A stretch of DNA of 64,000 nt. Source: Methylobacter sp. S3L5C (lineage in GTDB: Bacteria > Pseudomonadota > Gammaproteobacteria > Methylococcales > Methylomonadaceae). The stretch spans positions 4,689,503 to 4,753,502 of the forward strand of contig NZ_CP076024.1 in the NCBI RefSeq assembly GCF_022788635.1, in the 5' to 3' direction. The notes beneath the pieces are model-generated. The model saw nothing but the letters and a program-made list of their open reading frames with translations, had not been told where the DNA came from and did no database searches. The translations under genes and the position numbers were made by a program. Below are positions 43,653 through 54,030 of this stretch, one piece after another (the stretch's first letter is position 1; each line of letters starts with the position of its first letter).

Positions 43653-46600
43653 ATGAATTTTACTGATATTTTTATCCGCCGGCCCATCCTGGCTACGGTA
43701 GTCAGCATGATGCTGTTAGTCTTGGGTTTGCGTGCACTAAGTGAATTACCCGTTTTGCAGTATCCACGTACCGAAAATGCCATCGTTACCGTTACTACGG
43801 CTTACTATGGTGCTGACCCGGACATTATCGCGGGCTTTATCACGACGCCACTGGAAAACAACATCGCTCAGGCAAACGGCATCGACTATATCACTTCGAC
43901 CAGCCAGAATAGTGTCAGTACGATAACGGCCAATCTGCGACTCAATTTTGATCCCAACAAAGCCCTGACGGAAATCAATGCCAAGGTTAATGCTGTGCTC
44001 AATCAGTTACCGCCAGAATCACAAACACCGGTTTTGAGTGTAAAAATCGGCGAAACCATTGATGCAATGTACATCGGTTTTTCCAGCGAAAACTTGCCCG
44101 CCAACAACATCACGGATTATTTAATTCGCTCGGTACAGCCGAGGTTACAGGCAGTAGAAGGTATCCAGACTGCCGAGTTATTGGGTGGTAAAAACTTTTC
44201 CCTGCGTGCCTGGCTAGACCCCAATAAACTGGCGGCTTACGGACTCACGGCATCTGATGTCAGCGCGGCATTAACCAAAAACAACTTTATCGCCGGACTT
44301 GGCACCACCAAAGGTCAAATGGTGCAAGTCAACCTGACCGCATCAACCAGTTTGCATTCGGTTGCTGAATTTGAACAATTAATTATCAAGCAAAAAGACG
44401 GCGCGATCATTCGCTTAAAAGATGTCGCCAATGTCTCTTTGGGCGCCGATGATTACGAGTCCAGCGTCTCTTTCGATGGCAACAAGGCCGTTTATATTGG
44501 ACTTCAGGTCGCTTCAAGTGCCAATCTGCTTGAAGTTATCGCAAGAGTGCGTGAAGTATTTCCTGACATCCAGGCGCAACTACCGGAAGGAATCAGCGGT
44601 AAAATTGTCTACGATTCAACGAAATTTGTTGATAGCTCTATCAATGAAGTCGTCCATACGCTTATTGAAGCATTATTAATTGTTACTCTCGTTGTCTTCG
44701 CATTTTTGGGCTCGCCCCGTTCAGTATTAATACCCGTTATAGCCATACCGCTTTCGTTGATCGGCACCTTTACCATCATGTTGATGCTGGGGTTCTCCAT
44801 TAATTTGCTGACGCTTTTGGCCTTGGTGCTTGCCATTGGCCTGGTCGTTGACGATGCCATTATTGTGGTCGAAAACGTCAACCGACATATTGAAGACGGT
44901 ATGCAACCGATTCCTGCTTCACTACTGGCGGCAAGGGAGTTGACCGGCCCCATTATCGCCATGACCATCGTGCTGGTCGCGGTCTATGTTCCGGTAGGCT
45001 TTCAAGGTGGACTGACGGGAGCCTTGTTTTCGGAATTTGCTTTTACCGTAGTCGCTGCAGTGACCGTATCCGCCATTGTCGCGTTAACGTTGTCGCCCAT
45101 GATGTGTTCGCGATTACTAAAATCACATACGACCAACCGTGACGGCTGGGAAGAACGTATCGTCGATTTTATTGACCGCAGGGTTTTTGCCTTGCAGCGT
45201 ATCTATTCACGAACATTACACGGCTCACTTAACTATTTACCCGTAACCAGTACCTTTGCGGTCATCATACTCGGCAGCATTTACTTTCTTTATACCAGCT
45301 CCAACAGGGAACTCGCGCCACAGGAAGATCAAGGCGTCATTATTACCATGTCTACCGCAGCACCGGATGCTACACTTGAGCAGCGTCTGGTTTATGCAGC
45401 TGAGGTGTTTAAAAAATTTATGGAGCACCCTGAAAGCGATCACGTTTTCCAGCTCAATGTACCCGGGCAGTCCATTGCCGGTGCCGTTCTTAAACCTTGG
45501 GATGAACGAACCCAAACGGCAAGCCAACTACAACCCATCATTCAGAAAGAAATGAATGATATTGCCGGGGTTCGTGTTGCGGCTTTCCAACCGCCACCAT
45601 TACCGGGGAGCAGTGGTTTACCCATGCAGTTCGTAATCGGCACGACCGAATCATTTGAGCAATTAAACACCGTGACCCAACAATTTATGCAGGAAGCCCA
45701 AAAAAGCGGCATGTTCATCTTCCTTGATACGGATTTAAAAGTTGATAAACCACAATCACAAGTGGAAATTGACCGTAATAAAACGGCTCTGCTGGGTCTT
45801 AGCATGCAAGATGTCGGCTCGTCGCTGGCATCGATTCTGGGTGGTGGTTACGTCAACTATTTCAGCATGACAGGAAGATCCTACAAAGTGATTCCGCAAG
45901 TACAGCAAACATCCCGGCTTAATGCTGACCAGTTACTTAACTACTATATTCGTGCAGCTGACGGCTCGACTGTTCCCTTATCAACCATCGCAACTATCAG
46001 CACAAAAACAGTACCGCAATCACTGAACCACTTTCAGCAATTAAACGCAGCAGTTGTTTCCGGTGTGCCCTTTCCGGGTGTGACGTTGGGAGATTCAATC
46101 AATTCGTTAAAAGAAATCGCCGCCAAAGTATTGCCGCCTGGCTACTCGATAGACTACGCAGGACAATCACGACAACTGGTTAACGAGTCCAGCGGTTTTA
46201 TTTTTACTTTTGCCTTCGCTTTGATCATTATTTTTCTGGCTCTGGCCGCGCAATTTGAAAGCTTCCGCGATCCGCTGATTATTCTGGTATCGGTGCCCAT
46301 GTCGATTGCAGGAGCACTTATTTTTATTGCCTTAGGTGTCGGTGGTGCGACACTTAACATCTATACTGAGGTTGGCTTGGTCACCTTAATGGGCTTAATC
46401 AGTAAGCATGGCATCTTGATTGTCGAATTTGCCAATATCAAACAAAAAGAAGGCATGTCCAAACGTGATGCAATAGAATCAGCAGCGGGTATCCGGCTAC
46501 GACCCATTTTAATGACCACCGCCGCGATGGTACTGGGTGTATTACCGCTTATTTTTGCAACCGGCGCAGGTGCCGTATCTCGTTTTAACATAGGACTGGT

Positions 46601-46709
46601 TATAGCTACCGGCATAGCCATAGGCACCTTGTTTACACTATTTGTAGTCCCTGCTGTGTATCTACTGATTGGACAAAACCATTCCAAGATAGCAGCAAAT
46701 ACCCCATAG
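43653..46709 (+). CDS. RND multidrug efflux pump, inner-membrane subunit
   Basis: Proton-driven exporter of the HAE1 (AcrB/MexF/MdtBC) group, 1018 residues with 12 membrane helices and two large periplasmic loops. Helix 4 has the proton-relay Asp pair in GLVVDDAIIVVENVNRHIEDG, here preceded by LALVLAI. The pore domain has FNRGTAAPDATLEQR-like features and FPxG in VPFPGVTLG. The C-terminal helix 10-12 part has GLISKHGILIVEFAN, where other pumps have N. Substrates cannot be inferred. Last gene of the tetR-channel-adaptor-pump operon. Confidence 0.94.
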   Translation: MNFTDIFIRRPILATVVSMMLLVLGLRALSELPVLQYPRTENAIVTVTTAYYGADPDIIAGFITTPLENNIAQANGIDYITSTSQNSVSTITANLRLNFDPNKALTEINAKVNAVLNQLPPESQTPVLSVKIGETIDAMYIGFSSENLPANNITDYLIRSVQPRLQAVEGIQTAELLGGKNFSLRAWLDPNKLAAYGLTASDVSAALTKNNFIAGLGTTKGQMVQVNLTASTSLHSVAEFEQLIIKQKDGAIIRLKDVANVSLGADDYESSVSFDGNKAVYIGLQVASSANLLEVIARVREVFPDIQAQLPEGISGKIVYDSTKFVDSSINEVVHTLIEALLIVTLVVFAFLGSPRSVLIPVIAIPLSLIGTFTIMLMLGFSINLLTLLALVLAIGLVVDDAIIVVENVNRHIEDGMQPIPASLLAARELTGPIIAMTIVLVAVYVPVGFQGGLTGALFSEFAFTVVAAVTVSAIVALTLSPMMCSRLLKSHTTNRDGWEERIVDFIDRRVFALQRIYSRTLHGSLNYLPVTSTFAVIILGSIYFLYTSSNRELAPQEDQGVIITMSTAAPDATLEQRLVYAAEVFKKFMEHPESDHVFQLNVPGQSIAGAVLKPWDERTQTASQLQPIIQKEMNDIAGVRVAAFQPPPLPGSSGLPMQFVIGTTESFEQLNTVTQQFMQEAQKSGMFIFLDTDLKVDKPQSQVEIDRNKTALLGLSMQDVGSSLASILGGGYVNYFSMTGRSYKVIPQVQQTSRLNADQLLNYYIRAADGSTVPLSTIATISTKTVPQSLNHFQQLNAAVVSGVPFPGVTLGDSINSLKEIAAKVLPPGYSIDYAGQSRQLVNESSGFIFTFAFALIIIFLALAAQFESFRDPLIILVSVPMSIAGALIFIALGVGGATLNIYTEVGLVTLMGLISKHGILIVEFANIKQKEGMSKRDAIESAAGIRLRPILMTTAAMVLGVLPLIFATGAGAVSRFNIGLVIATGIAIGTLFTLFVVPAVYLLIGQNHSKIAANTP

Positions 46710-46778
46710 CGATGCCGGATAAGATACAATCAATACTTACGAGCTACCCAAAGCCTCCCAATAACGAGTAACCAAACA

Positions 46779-47132
46779 ATGAAAATCACACACTCTTGGA
46801 CCAAACACACGGCTAAATTACTACGCCCGCTACTGCTGCTTTTACCTCTATCAATGCTCCTATTATCTTCAGGGTGCGCTACTGTAGGCCATGAGTTTCC
46901 AGCCGGACAGGTATCTTCTATCCACATAGGCGCAACTACTCAAAGCGATGTTTACACCACATTTGGATCGCCTTGGAGAACCGGCATAGATAACGGCATG
47001 AAGACGTGGACTTACGCCAAATATTACTATAGCCTTTTTAGTGACGGTAGCACTGAAGACTTGGTCATTAAATTTGATAAACGCGGAGTCGTTGCAGCTT
47101 TTGTATTTAACACCACCAAGCGCGCCAAATAA
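46779..47132 (+). CDS. BamE/SmpA-like lipoprotein
   Basis: 117 residues. Long basic and hydrophobic signal with a lipobox (LLSSGCATVG) for outer-membrane lipid anchoring. The mature part has the SmpA/BamE-like IHIGATTQSDVYTTFGSPWRT and a beta hairpin (WTYAKYYYSLFSDG, DLVIKFDKRGVV). True BamE belongs to the Bam complex; small paralogues have unknown roles. It lies 69 bp after the pump gene on the same strand and may be transcribed with it. Confidence 0.75.
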   Translation: MKITHSWTKHTAKLLRPLLLLLPLSMLLLSSGCATVGHEFPAGQVSSIHIGATTQSDVYTTFGSPWRTGIDNGMKTWTYAKYYYSLFSDGSTEDLVIKFDKRGVVAAFVFNTTKRAK

Positions 47133-47291
47133 GCCTGTCAGCGTTGATGCTTTGGCGACCAAATAGATCGGAAATCCTATTACTCCAAATCAAAATGCCG
47201 GGATGCGACTTAATATAACTTTTACCTGCGCCTTACCGGTTATTATGAACAGAGCTAATTGATCCTACCCATAATAATGTCGGTGGTAAAA

Positions 47292-48293
47292 TTAAAATCG
47301 GTAACCCAGTTTTACCTGTAACCCTATCTGTTCAGACCAGACTTTTACACCGTTTGACCAACTCTGATTAACCCCTGTATCACGCCAGATATGTGTTCCA
47401 CTGGTCTGAATATACAGGTAGTCGGCAGTCAGTCCCAGCTCTATATTTTGGGTCAGACCCATTATTACTCCTAAAGAACCATGCCAAGCATCACCGGTTG
47501 TATCTTCAAAGGTTACCCTATCCCCACGCAGTAAGTGACGATCCACATTATTTCCCTGCACATAACTCCAATCCGCTTGCGTCTGCAATTTCACGTGATG
47601 CAGATAAGGCAACGATGTCCACTGATAACCAAATCGCAGCCCCAAAAAATATCGATACCAATCCTGCTTAAAAGAGATTGTGCTTCCCGGCAACGAGATA
47701 ATAATTGGTGGGGCCCCTGCAGTATCATAGTTATACTGGGCTCCATCATGAACTAGCAGTGAAAGCTGCTGCCAGTTGAAGCCGACTACCGGCCGGAGAT
47801 CAAAATGTTCCGGCAGGCTCAGCAGATCAGCAACCTGTATATCAATATTAGCCCCGACCTGATAACTTGGATTCAGCCGGGTATCAGTCTCGCCGTAATT
47901 GGTTAAACGCCCAGGCATACTATCATCAGCCCAGTCAGTGTCCTTGAATCTACCCGTCTCCTGATCAGCAACAGTGGTCAAAAACTCTATTTCACCGGAA
48001 AAACGTGACAGACGCTTCCTTATCTCAAACCCGGCCCAAGCTGAATTAACAGGAAACTCAAGACGACTGAGTGGATCCTGATAAGGAGGCAATGGATTGG
48101 CAAACTGATAGGAAGTATGGCTATTAAATAAGGTTTTTTCCTTAATCTCAAATTGCCAAGACGGCTCCATAGAATTTGTCTCTGTCCCGGCACAAACTGT
48201 TGGCGTAATAATGGCAGCGGCCAGTAACAGTACCTTTACTATCGCTGTAAAAACAATACCGGAGGCCGGTGGTAGAGCTTGCATACTAATCAT
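47292..48293 (-). CDS. Omptin-like outer-membrane protease
   Basis: 333 residues with a signal peptide (~1-35) and amphipathic beta strands ending in a C-terminal Phe, as for a 10-stranded barrel. The four omptin catalytic positions appear conserved: D118 and D120 in KDTDWADDS (OmpT D83, D85 in DQDWMDSS) and D251-x-H253 in NVDRH (OmpT D210, H212). Spacing between the pairs is similar (133 versus 127). Overall similarity is low, so it is a divergent member; related Pom-type proteins are the alternative. Omptins cleave between basic residues and depend on lipopolysaccharide. Confidence 0.65.
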   Translation of the reverse strand: MISMQALPPASGIVFTAIVKVLLLAAAIITPTVCAGTETNSMEPSWQFEIKEKTLFNSHTSYQFANPLPPYQDPLSRLEFPVNSAWAGFEIRKRLSRFSGEIEFLTTVADQETGRFKDTDWADDSMPGRLTNYGETDTRLNPSYQVGANIDIQVADLLSLPEHFDLRPVVGFNWQQLSLLVHDGAQYNYDTAGAPPIIISLPGSTISFKQDWYRYFLGLRFGYQWTSLPYLHHVKLQTQADWSYVQGNNVDRHLLRGDRVTFEDTTGDAWHGSLGVIMGLTQNIELGLTADYLYIQTSGTHIWRDTGVNQSWSNGVKVWSEQIGLQVKLGYRF

Positions 48294-48829
48294 GGTTTAT
48301 TACCTCTTCTGACCAACCGGTCAAAATAATTTTCACGAAGACCCCAGTGGAACTGAGTTTACAGACCCTCTCAAACGTTTTGACACAGCCACTGACGCTG
48401 ATATTTGTTCTTATCGCACTGTGCGTCAGCTTGTTTTAGAATTAGGAAAGTTAATGACGTTTCCTTTCATAGTGGAAGTAGCAATAATATCCGATGCTGC
48501 TTTACCGTCCCATTGACAAATTTTTTGTCGCCTGCTGCCTTGAATTTTAATTTGAATGTCGTAATACCCTTGAGTATTTGTTCGGCAGAAAGGAAATCAT
48601 GTTCTGTCCTTCATAAAAATCATGGTCAGTTTAATAAATTAAAACTTTTGTGGAATGACTTGGCTATGATGACTGATGGACTATATGGTCAAAATTCTCC
48701 ATATAAGCCCGACATGATTAAGCGAATCAATGTGTTCGCGCGGCTAAACAGATTCATATAATCAGGGCAGGCACGTACACTTGCCCCTCCAGTTACTTTA
48801 ATTATTGGCTTTCATTATTCACGGTGACT

Positions 48830-48973
48830 TTATTGTATAAGCCTGAGGTTAGTCAGCCCTCCCCCAACTACCGCACCAATGGCTGTCGCAACCAAAGATA
48901 CTTCGCTCGAAAAAATCTGAAAAATAAGAAACCCACCTATCAAACCGCCTACTGCACTAATTATGTCTATTAG
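48830..48973 (-). pseudogene. GlsB/YeaQ-like small membrane protein remnant
   Basis: About 47 codons without an ATG. The text reads like a transglycosylase-associated (GlsB/YeaQ/YmgE) protein: ISAVGGLIGGFLIF, a short loop, then VATAIGAVVGGGL, two Gly-patterned membrane helices. The N-terminus is missing behind a stop at 48974-48976. Probably a decayed gene; the Gly pattern alone is weak evidence. Confidence 0.35.
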
Positions 48974-49055
48974 CTACCACGGTTCTGGAGGTGGATTTGG
49001 TGGCGGAGGTGGTTTTCGCCACCATCTCCACCACCACTACTCGTTACCGCAGTAA
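48963..49055 (+). CDS. Possible 30-residue Gly/His-rich peptide
   Basis: ATG at 48963 to TAA at 49055. A block of Gly with aromatic residues is followed by a His-rich end (HHLHHHYS). His-rich short peptides can bind metals, but there is no ribosome site in front of it and the frame overlaps an opposite-strand remnant. It may be chance. Confidence 0.2.
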   Translation: MSISYHGSGGGFGGGGGFRHHLHHHYSLPQ

Positions 49056-49257
49056 CCGATAAGCATAAAAAAACACGTAAGACAGAGAAAAGACAAAAGG
49101 TGTATTAATAACTTCTACTGCTCCCATAAAACCTCCAATGATATTCGTCGGTTCAATATCAGTCAGGCTTGACCCCAAGGAACAATATAAAGCCCAATAC
49201 TAACATTGACCTTCAGTCTTTCATGTTTTATTTACCGTTTCAATACGTATAAATACC

Positions 49258-49375
49258 TAGAAGGCCGTCCTAGAATATTAATCGTGGCGAGGAAAAGTCA
49301 TTTTTAGTCAGATTTTCTGGTTATTTGATATAAATAATTTTTCCGTGTAACGAAAATGAGCGGAAACTCTGGCTC
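49258..49375. mobile_element. Fold-back (MITE-like) element, copy 3, decayed
   Basis: Aligns with copy 2 from its left end (GAAGGCCGTCCTAGAATATT, preceded by TA) through the middle (GGTTATTTGATATAAATA, TAACGAAAATGAGCGGAAA). The right third is missing or unrecognisable after about 49375. Heavily mutated, so older than the other copies. It abuts a coding remnant. Confidence 0.65.
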
Positions 49376-49572
49376 CTCCTCGTGAAGATATCGAAGGCGA
49401 AACCACCGATATAAACTTGAGTGAAAATAGTAGACGTAGTATTACCAATACTGCATTTTCAGATGAAATCACCTCACTGTCTTACACGTTTACTCGAACA
49501 GATTTTCTAACATTAAGAGCAACAGTATCACTTCTTGACGCTGTTACTATTGACACGGGGGTATCACCGTAA
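49360..49572 (+). pseudogene. Coding remnant beside MITE copy 3
   Basis: A 70-codon frame opening at a stop inside the MITE copy and ending in TAA at 49570-49572. The sequence reads as plausible protein, rich in Thr and Ser (RRSITNTAFSDEITSLSYTF, LRATVSLLDAVTIDTG). No family was recognised. It looks like the 3' end of a gene cut by the element. Confidence 0.3.
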
Positions 49573-49906
49573 ATGATTACAATCAATGGTATTACTATGT
49601 CATCTACAAAGTTTAAATATACACTTCGCGCAGATTATCTACTGCTATCACCCTGACAAGCCTAGATTTTATTGGCTTCTCGGCTTCACGAAAAATAAAA
49701 TCCAGCTTAAGAGCAATATCTGCATGACTGATTGGTTTTAAGGAAAATTAACCTGCTGTTGATTCTTCCTGATAGGAAAAACCTAAAAAATTCTCGCCCG
49801 GATTTTCCAAGCGTGGCTTCTTTATGTTCTATTTTTTGCTGTGTTATGTCGTATAAGACATTAATTTTAATGTGATTAGCCGGTTTCATCATGTAAATGC
49901 TGAAGC

Positions 49907-49991
49907 GTAACGAGGTTTATAACCCCGTTACTCAGGCTTTGAAAGCCATTGAAGTCTTCAAACATTTTGATCAGAGTTACAAACTCTGATC
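49907..49991. repeat. Two adjacent hairpins
   Basis: GTAACGAGGTT/AACCCCGTTAC at 49907-49931 (10 of 11 paired) and GATCAGAGTT/AACTCTGATC at 49969-49991 (perfect, 3-base loop). They stand 65 bp before the end of maeB (minus strand), so they could act as its terminator. Confidence 0.5.
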
Positions 49992-50055
49992 GGCGTCGTT
50001 ATTGATGTTATGTATTGTCCACTCATTAAATGGTACATCAAAAATATAAATCGCC

Positions 50056-52365
50056 TTAGTATTCCTTCACTGCATCCAACACACATAGCGCTGTCATATT
50101 AACAATACGGCGCACGGTGGCAGAGGACGTGAGGATATGTACCGGTCGGGCACAACCCAGCATGATAGGGCCTATCGCAACACCATAGCCGGCTGCGGTC
50201 TTAAGCAGGTTATAGGAAATATTAGCGGCTTCAATATTGGGAAAAACCAGCAGATTGGCACTGCCTTTCAACGTTGTATCGGGCTGCATCTTTTTTAGCA
50301 GATCATGGTTTAACGCGGCATCGCCATGCATCTCGCCATCAACCTCCAGTTCTGGCGCCTGTTGATTAATAATCGCCAAAGCAGCACGCATCTTTTGCGC
50401 TGACTCACTGTTACTTGAACCAAAACTTGAATGAGACAGCAAGGCAACACGCGGCAGCATGCCTAAATTACGCATTTTTTCTGCGGCTAACAAAGTAATT
50501 TCAGCGATCTGCCCGGCCGTTGGATTTTCATTAACGTGAGTATCCACCAAGAGTATCTGCCGTTCCGGCAATACCAGCACGTTCATGGCCGCATAGATAT
50601 TGGCTCCGGCGCGCTTGCCCAAGACCTGATCAATATAATGCAGATGCTGAATATTATCGCCAAAAGTACCACAAATCATGCCGTCAGCATCGCCTTTATG
50701 AACCAACATGGCACCGATTAAACTGTTGCGACGACGCATTTCCAGCTTGGCATATTGCTCGGTGACGCCTTTGCGATGAGTCATTTGCAGATAAGTCTCC
50801 CAGAAATCTCGATAACGTTCGTCAAGTTCAGGATTAACAATCTCAAAATCGACGCCGGGAGTGAGCCGTAAACCAAACTTTTCAATGCGAAATTGCAATA
50901 CGGCCGGACGGCCAATCAAAATAGGCGTAGCGATTTTTTCATCGACAATTACCTGTACGGCACGCAATACACGCTCTTCTTCACCTTCGGCAAAGACAAT
51001 CCGTTTTTTATTGGCGGGTGTATTTTTGGCAATCTGAAAAATCGGCTTCATGAAGGTGCCGCTGTGATAGACAAATTGCTGCAAGCGGTCAATATAAGCC
51101 TGCATATCTTGTATGGGACGCGCAGCAACCCCCGACTCTTCGGCAGCTTTGGCAACCGCAGGTGCAATTTTTGTCATCAGACGAGGATCAAAGGGCAACG
51201 GAATCAGGTAATCCGGACCAAAAGACAAGTTGGCGATGCCGTAGGTGCTGGCAACAATATCCGATTGTTCCGCCTGCGCCAACTCGGCAATGGCTCGCAC
51301 GGCAGCAATTTCCATTTGACGGGTGATGGTGGTCGCACCACAATCCAATGCGCCCCGAAAAATATAAGGAAAGCATAAAACATTGTTAACCTGATTAGGA
51401 TAATCAGAACGTCCTGTGGCAATAATGGCATCTTCGCGTACCGCCTTGGCATCTTCCGGCAAAATTTCCGGCGTCGGATTGGCCAGCGCCAATATCAAAG
51501 GTTTTGGTGCCATGGTTTTAACCATGTCTTGCTTTAAAATACCACCTGCCGATAACCCTAAAAAAATATCGGCGCCGGGCATAACCTCAGCCAAGGTTCG
51601 CGCACTGGTTTGCTGGGCAAAACGGGCTTTATGAGCATCTTTTTCAATGCGACCTTTGTAAATAACACCGGCGTGATCGGTAACAAAGATATTTTCAATC
51701 GGAAAGCCCAACTCTACCAGTAAATCCAGACAGGCAAATGCCGCAGCACCGGCACCAGAGACGACCAACTTACAATTTTTAATATCCTTACCGACAACTT
51801 TCAGGCCATTTAAAATAGCCGCACCGACAATAATCGCCGTGCCGTGCTGATCGTCATGAAATACCGGAATATTCATCCGTTCGCGTAATTTACGCTCGAT
51901 ATAAAAGCATTCCGGGGCTTTAATATCTTCCAGATTAATACCACCAAACGTTGGCTCCAAGGAGGCAATAATGTCACATAATTTATCAGGGTCCAGCTCA
52001 TTAATCTCAATATCAAAGACATCAATACCGGCGAATTTTTTAAACAATACACCCTTGCCTTCCATGACCGGCTTCGCTGCCAAAGGCCCAATATTACCCA
52101 AGCCCAACACCGCTGTACCATTGGAAATAACAGCGACCAGATTGCCGCGCGACGTATATTTAAAAACGTTGGCAGGATCAGCAACAATTTCTTCACAAGC
52201 CGCCGCAACTCCCGGTGAATAAGCCAGGGCCAGATCACGCTGATTGGTCAGTTGCTTGGTAGGCGTAACACTGATTTTTCCTGGTGTAGGAAACTGGTGA
52301 TAGTCGAGCGCCGCATCATGTAACTGCCGACTGATTTCTTCTTTTGGATCAATAGGGGTATTCAT
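50056..52365 (-). CDS. maeB: NADP-dependent malic enzyme with phosphotransacetylase-like domain
   Basis: Decarboxylates malate to pyruvate with NADP+. 769 residues, the long MaeB form. Malic domain ~1-430: [14 protein letters not shown], the catalytic and metal region ([25 protein letters not shown]) and the Rossmann [15 protein letters not shown]. Residues ~435-769 match phosphotransacetylase ([32 protein letters not shown]) and are known in MaeB to sense acetyl-CoA rather than catalyse. Stands alone. With nifJ and acsA it links C4, C3 and C2 pools. Confidence 0.95.
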   Translation of the reverse strand: MNTPIDPKEEISRQLHDAALDYHQFPTPGKISVTPTKQLTNQRDLALAYSPGVAAACEEIVADPANVFKYTSRGNLVAVISNGTAVLGLGNIGPLAAKPVMEGKGVLFKKFAGIDVFDIEINELDPDKLCDIIASLEPTFGGINLEDIKAPECFYIERKLRERMNIPVFHDDQHGTAIIVGAAILNGLKVVGKDIKNCKLVVSGAGAAAFACLDLLVELGFPIENIFVTDHAGVIYKGRIEKDAHKARFAQQTSARTLAEVMPGADIFLGLSAGGILKQDMVKTMAPKPLILALANPTPEILPEDAKAVREDAIIATGRSDYPNQVNNVLCFPYIFRGALDCGATTITRQMEIAAVRAIAELAQAEQSDIVASTYGIANLSFGPDYLIPLPFDPRLMTKIAPAVAKAAEESGVAARPIQDMQAYIDRLQQFVYHSGTFMKPIFQIAKNTPANKKRIVFAEGEEERVLRAVQVIVDEKIATPILIGRPAVLQFRIEKFGLRLTPGVDFEIVNPELDERYRDFWETYLQMTHRKGVTEQYAKLEMRRRNSLIGAMLVHKGDADGMICGTFGDNIQHLHYIDQVLGKRAGANIYAAMNVLVLPERQILLVDTHVNENPTAGQIAEITLLAAEKMRNLGMLPRVALLSHSSFGSSNSESAQKMRAALAIINQQAPELEVDGEMHGDAALNHDLLKKMQPDTTLKGSANLLVFPNIEAANISYNLLKTAAGYGVAIGPIMLGCARPVHILTSSATVRRIVNMTALCVLDAVKEY

Positions 52366-52746
52366 GTTCTGCCTTGTGCATAACGATTATTTTAACGATC
52401 AAAGCCAAGGTTATCACAGTTGTGATCATCCTAGCATGACCCGGGATTTATGTAACAATTAACGGCGAAAAAAGCGGTGTATTATAAGTTTCTTAATCAC
52501 TACCCGGATAACCTGAGGCCATTAACCCAAAGCATAACAGGGTATTTATCTCCTGACCATAGTTGATAAAATCATATGGCCACCCTATCGAGACTGTATT
52601 AAGTATTCGTTTTTTGTACAGCATTAAAAAACTCACCACCAAAGACACGAAGCTTTCAAGACATTAAATAAAAGCAATTATTTTTCTTCGTGTCCTTCGT
52701 GTCCTTCGTGGTGAAGGATATTTTCAACCTGTCTTTCGATAAAAAA
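52366..52746. other. Intergenic region between nadA and maeB
   Basis: About 380 bp with no gene. It includes the upstream region of maeB (minus strand) and ACGAAG palindrome copy D at 52633-52714. No riboswitch was recognised. Confidence 0.4.
52633..52714. repeat. ACGAAG palindromic repeat, copy D (expanded)
   Basis: Left arm TCACCACCAAAGACACGAAG; right arm CTTCGTGTCCTTCGTGTCC then TTCGTGGTGA. The right arm carries one extra TGTCCTTCG unit compared with copy C, and the loop is ~30 bases. It lies 33 bp after the nadA stop. Confidence 0.7.
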
Positions 52747-53844
52747 CTAATTAATCGCCAGCATGTTATCCAATGCCCGCTTAGCCAATCCGACCTCTTC
52801 AACCGGTACTGAAATCCGGTTAATCACATTACCCGCAGCGAGATTTTCCAACACCCACGCCAAATGTTGCGGATCCGTTCTAAACATGGTTGAACACATG
52901 CACAGCGTCGGCGACATAAAGTGGACATTTTTACCCTGCGCTTTACATTCTTCATGCAAACGATTGACCAAATTTAATTCAGTCGCAACCAACCAACGGG
53001 TATTGGGTTCAGCTTCACGAACCGTTTTTAAAATGTATTCAGTAGAGCCGACATAATCGGCTTTCTCGCAAACTTCAAAACAGGCTTCAGGATGCGAAAT
53101 CACTTTGGTTTCCGGAAAACGTTCCAGAAAGTTATCAATTTGTTCCGCTTTAAAGACTTGATGCACCGAACAATAGCCATTCCAGAGTATGATTTTAGCC
53201 TTACGGATTTGTACTTCCGTTAAACCGCCCATGGGTTTATTAAAATCCCAGGTAACCATATCTTCCAACCCAATACCCATGCGATAACCAGTATTACGAC
53301 CTAAATGCTGATCAGGGAAAAACAGCACCTTGGAGCGTTTGGAAAAACTCCATTCCAGAATTTTTTGGGCATTGGAAGAAGTACAAACAATACCGTCATG
53401 CTTGCCACAAAACGCTTTTAAATCAGCCGCTGAATTAATGTAAGTAACTGGTGTTACTTCATTTTCCACATCAATAACTTGTGCCAATTCCTGCCAACAT
53501 TTCTGCACTTTTAATAAATTGGCCATATCTGCCATGGAGCAACCTGCCGCCAAATCAGGCAAGATGGCTATTTGTTCGGGACGGGACAATATATCGGCAA
53601 CTTCTGCCATAAAATGCACGCCGCAAAAAACAATATATTCGGCTTCCGATTGTGCCGCATCTCTGGAGAGCTTTAAGGAATCGCCGGAATAATCGGCATG
53701 TTTAAACACTTCATCGCGCTGATAATGGTGTCCCAGTATGACACAACGCTTACCCAATTTGGCTTTGGCTGAAATAATGCGGGCATCGCATTCCTCATCA
53801 TCGAGTAATGCGTAATCTTGAATGGGAAAGGCTGTTGAAGTCAT
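52747..53844 (-). CDS. nadA: Quinolinate synthase
   Basis: Condenses iminoaspartate with dihydroxyacetone phosphate to quinolinate in NAD biosynthesis. 365 residues. Three-fold repeat architecture with a [4Fe-4S] cluster; likely ligands are C74 (FCGVHFMAE), a Cys in GIVCTSSNAQ and one in HPEACFEVC. Other signatures are ILGHHYQRDEVFKHAD, GDSLKLSRDA and MSPTLCMCSTMFRT. No nadB or nadC lies nearby. The long N-terminal extension (~30 residues) is common in proteobacterial forms. Confidence 0.95.
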   Translation of the reverse strand: MTSTAFPIQDYALLDDEECDARIISAKAKLGKRCVILGHHYQRDEVFKHADYSGDSLKLSRDAAQSEAEYIVFCGVHFMAEVADILSRPEQIAILPDLAAGCSMADMANLLKVQKCWQELAQVIDVENEVTPVTYINSAADLKAFCGKHDGIVCTSSNAQKILEWSFSKRSKVLFFPDQHLGRNTGYRMGIGLEDMVTWDFNKPMGGLTEVQIRKAKIILWNGYCSVHQVFKAEQIDNFLERFPETKVISHPEACFEVCEKADYVGSTEYILKTVREAEPNTRWLVATELNLVNRLHEECKAQGKNVHFMSPTLCMCSTMFRTDPQHLAWVLENLAAGNVINRISVPVEEVGLAKRALDNMLAIN

Positions 53845-54030
53845 ATTTTTTCCACTAGACAGACGTTAAAAAGTTAAAGAGCTTTAGTATGGCTGGCCAT
53901 TGCCAGTTCATAAAACACGCTCCAGGAATTAATTCTACTCAATCAGTCGGTTTTGACACCTTAAAACACGATAACCGGTTTATAAATAACACAGGGGAAT
54001 GAGCTATTGATAAACTGTATAGCGGTTTCA

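Larger units (their letters stand above)
48294..50055. other. 1.76-kb decayed intergenic region
   Basis: No intact gene of normal size is convincing. It contains a GlsB/YeaQ-like frame lacking a start (48830-48973), a 30-codon Gly/His-rich frame (48963-49055), a decayed MITE copy (49258-49375), a coding remnant (49360-49572) and two hairpins (49907-49991). A 118-codon plus-strand frame at 48405-48761 has no recognisable features. Confidence 0.5.

Noticed and set aside
48405-48761. 118-codon plus-strand frame
   Set aside because: Composition is not protein-like and there is no start signal or recognisable motif; treated as part of decayed DNA.
49707-49892. 61-codon minus-strand frame
   Set aside because: Short, isolated, no family resemblance; left out as unsupported.
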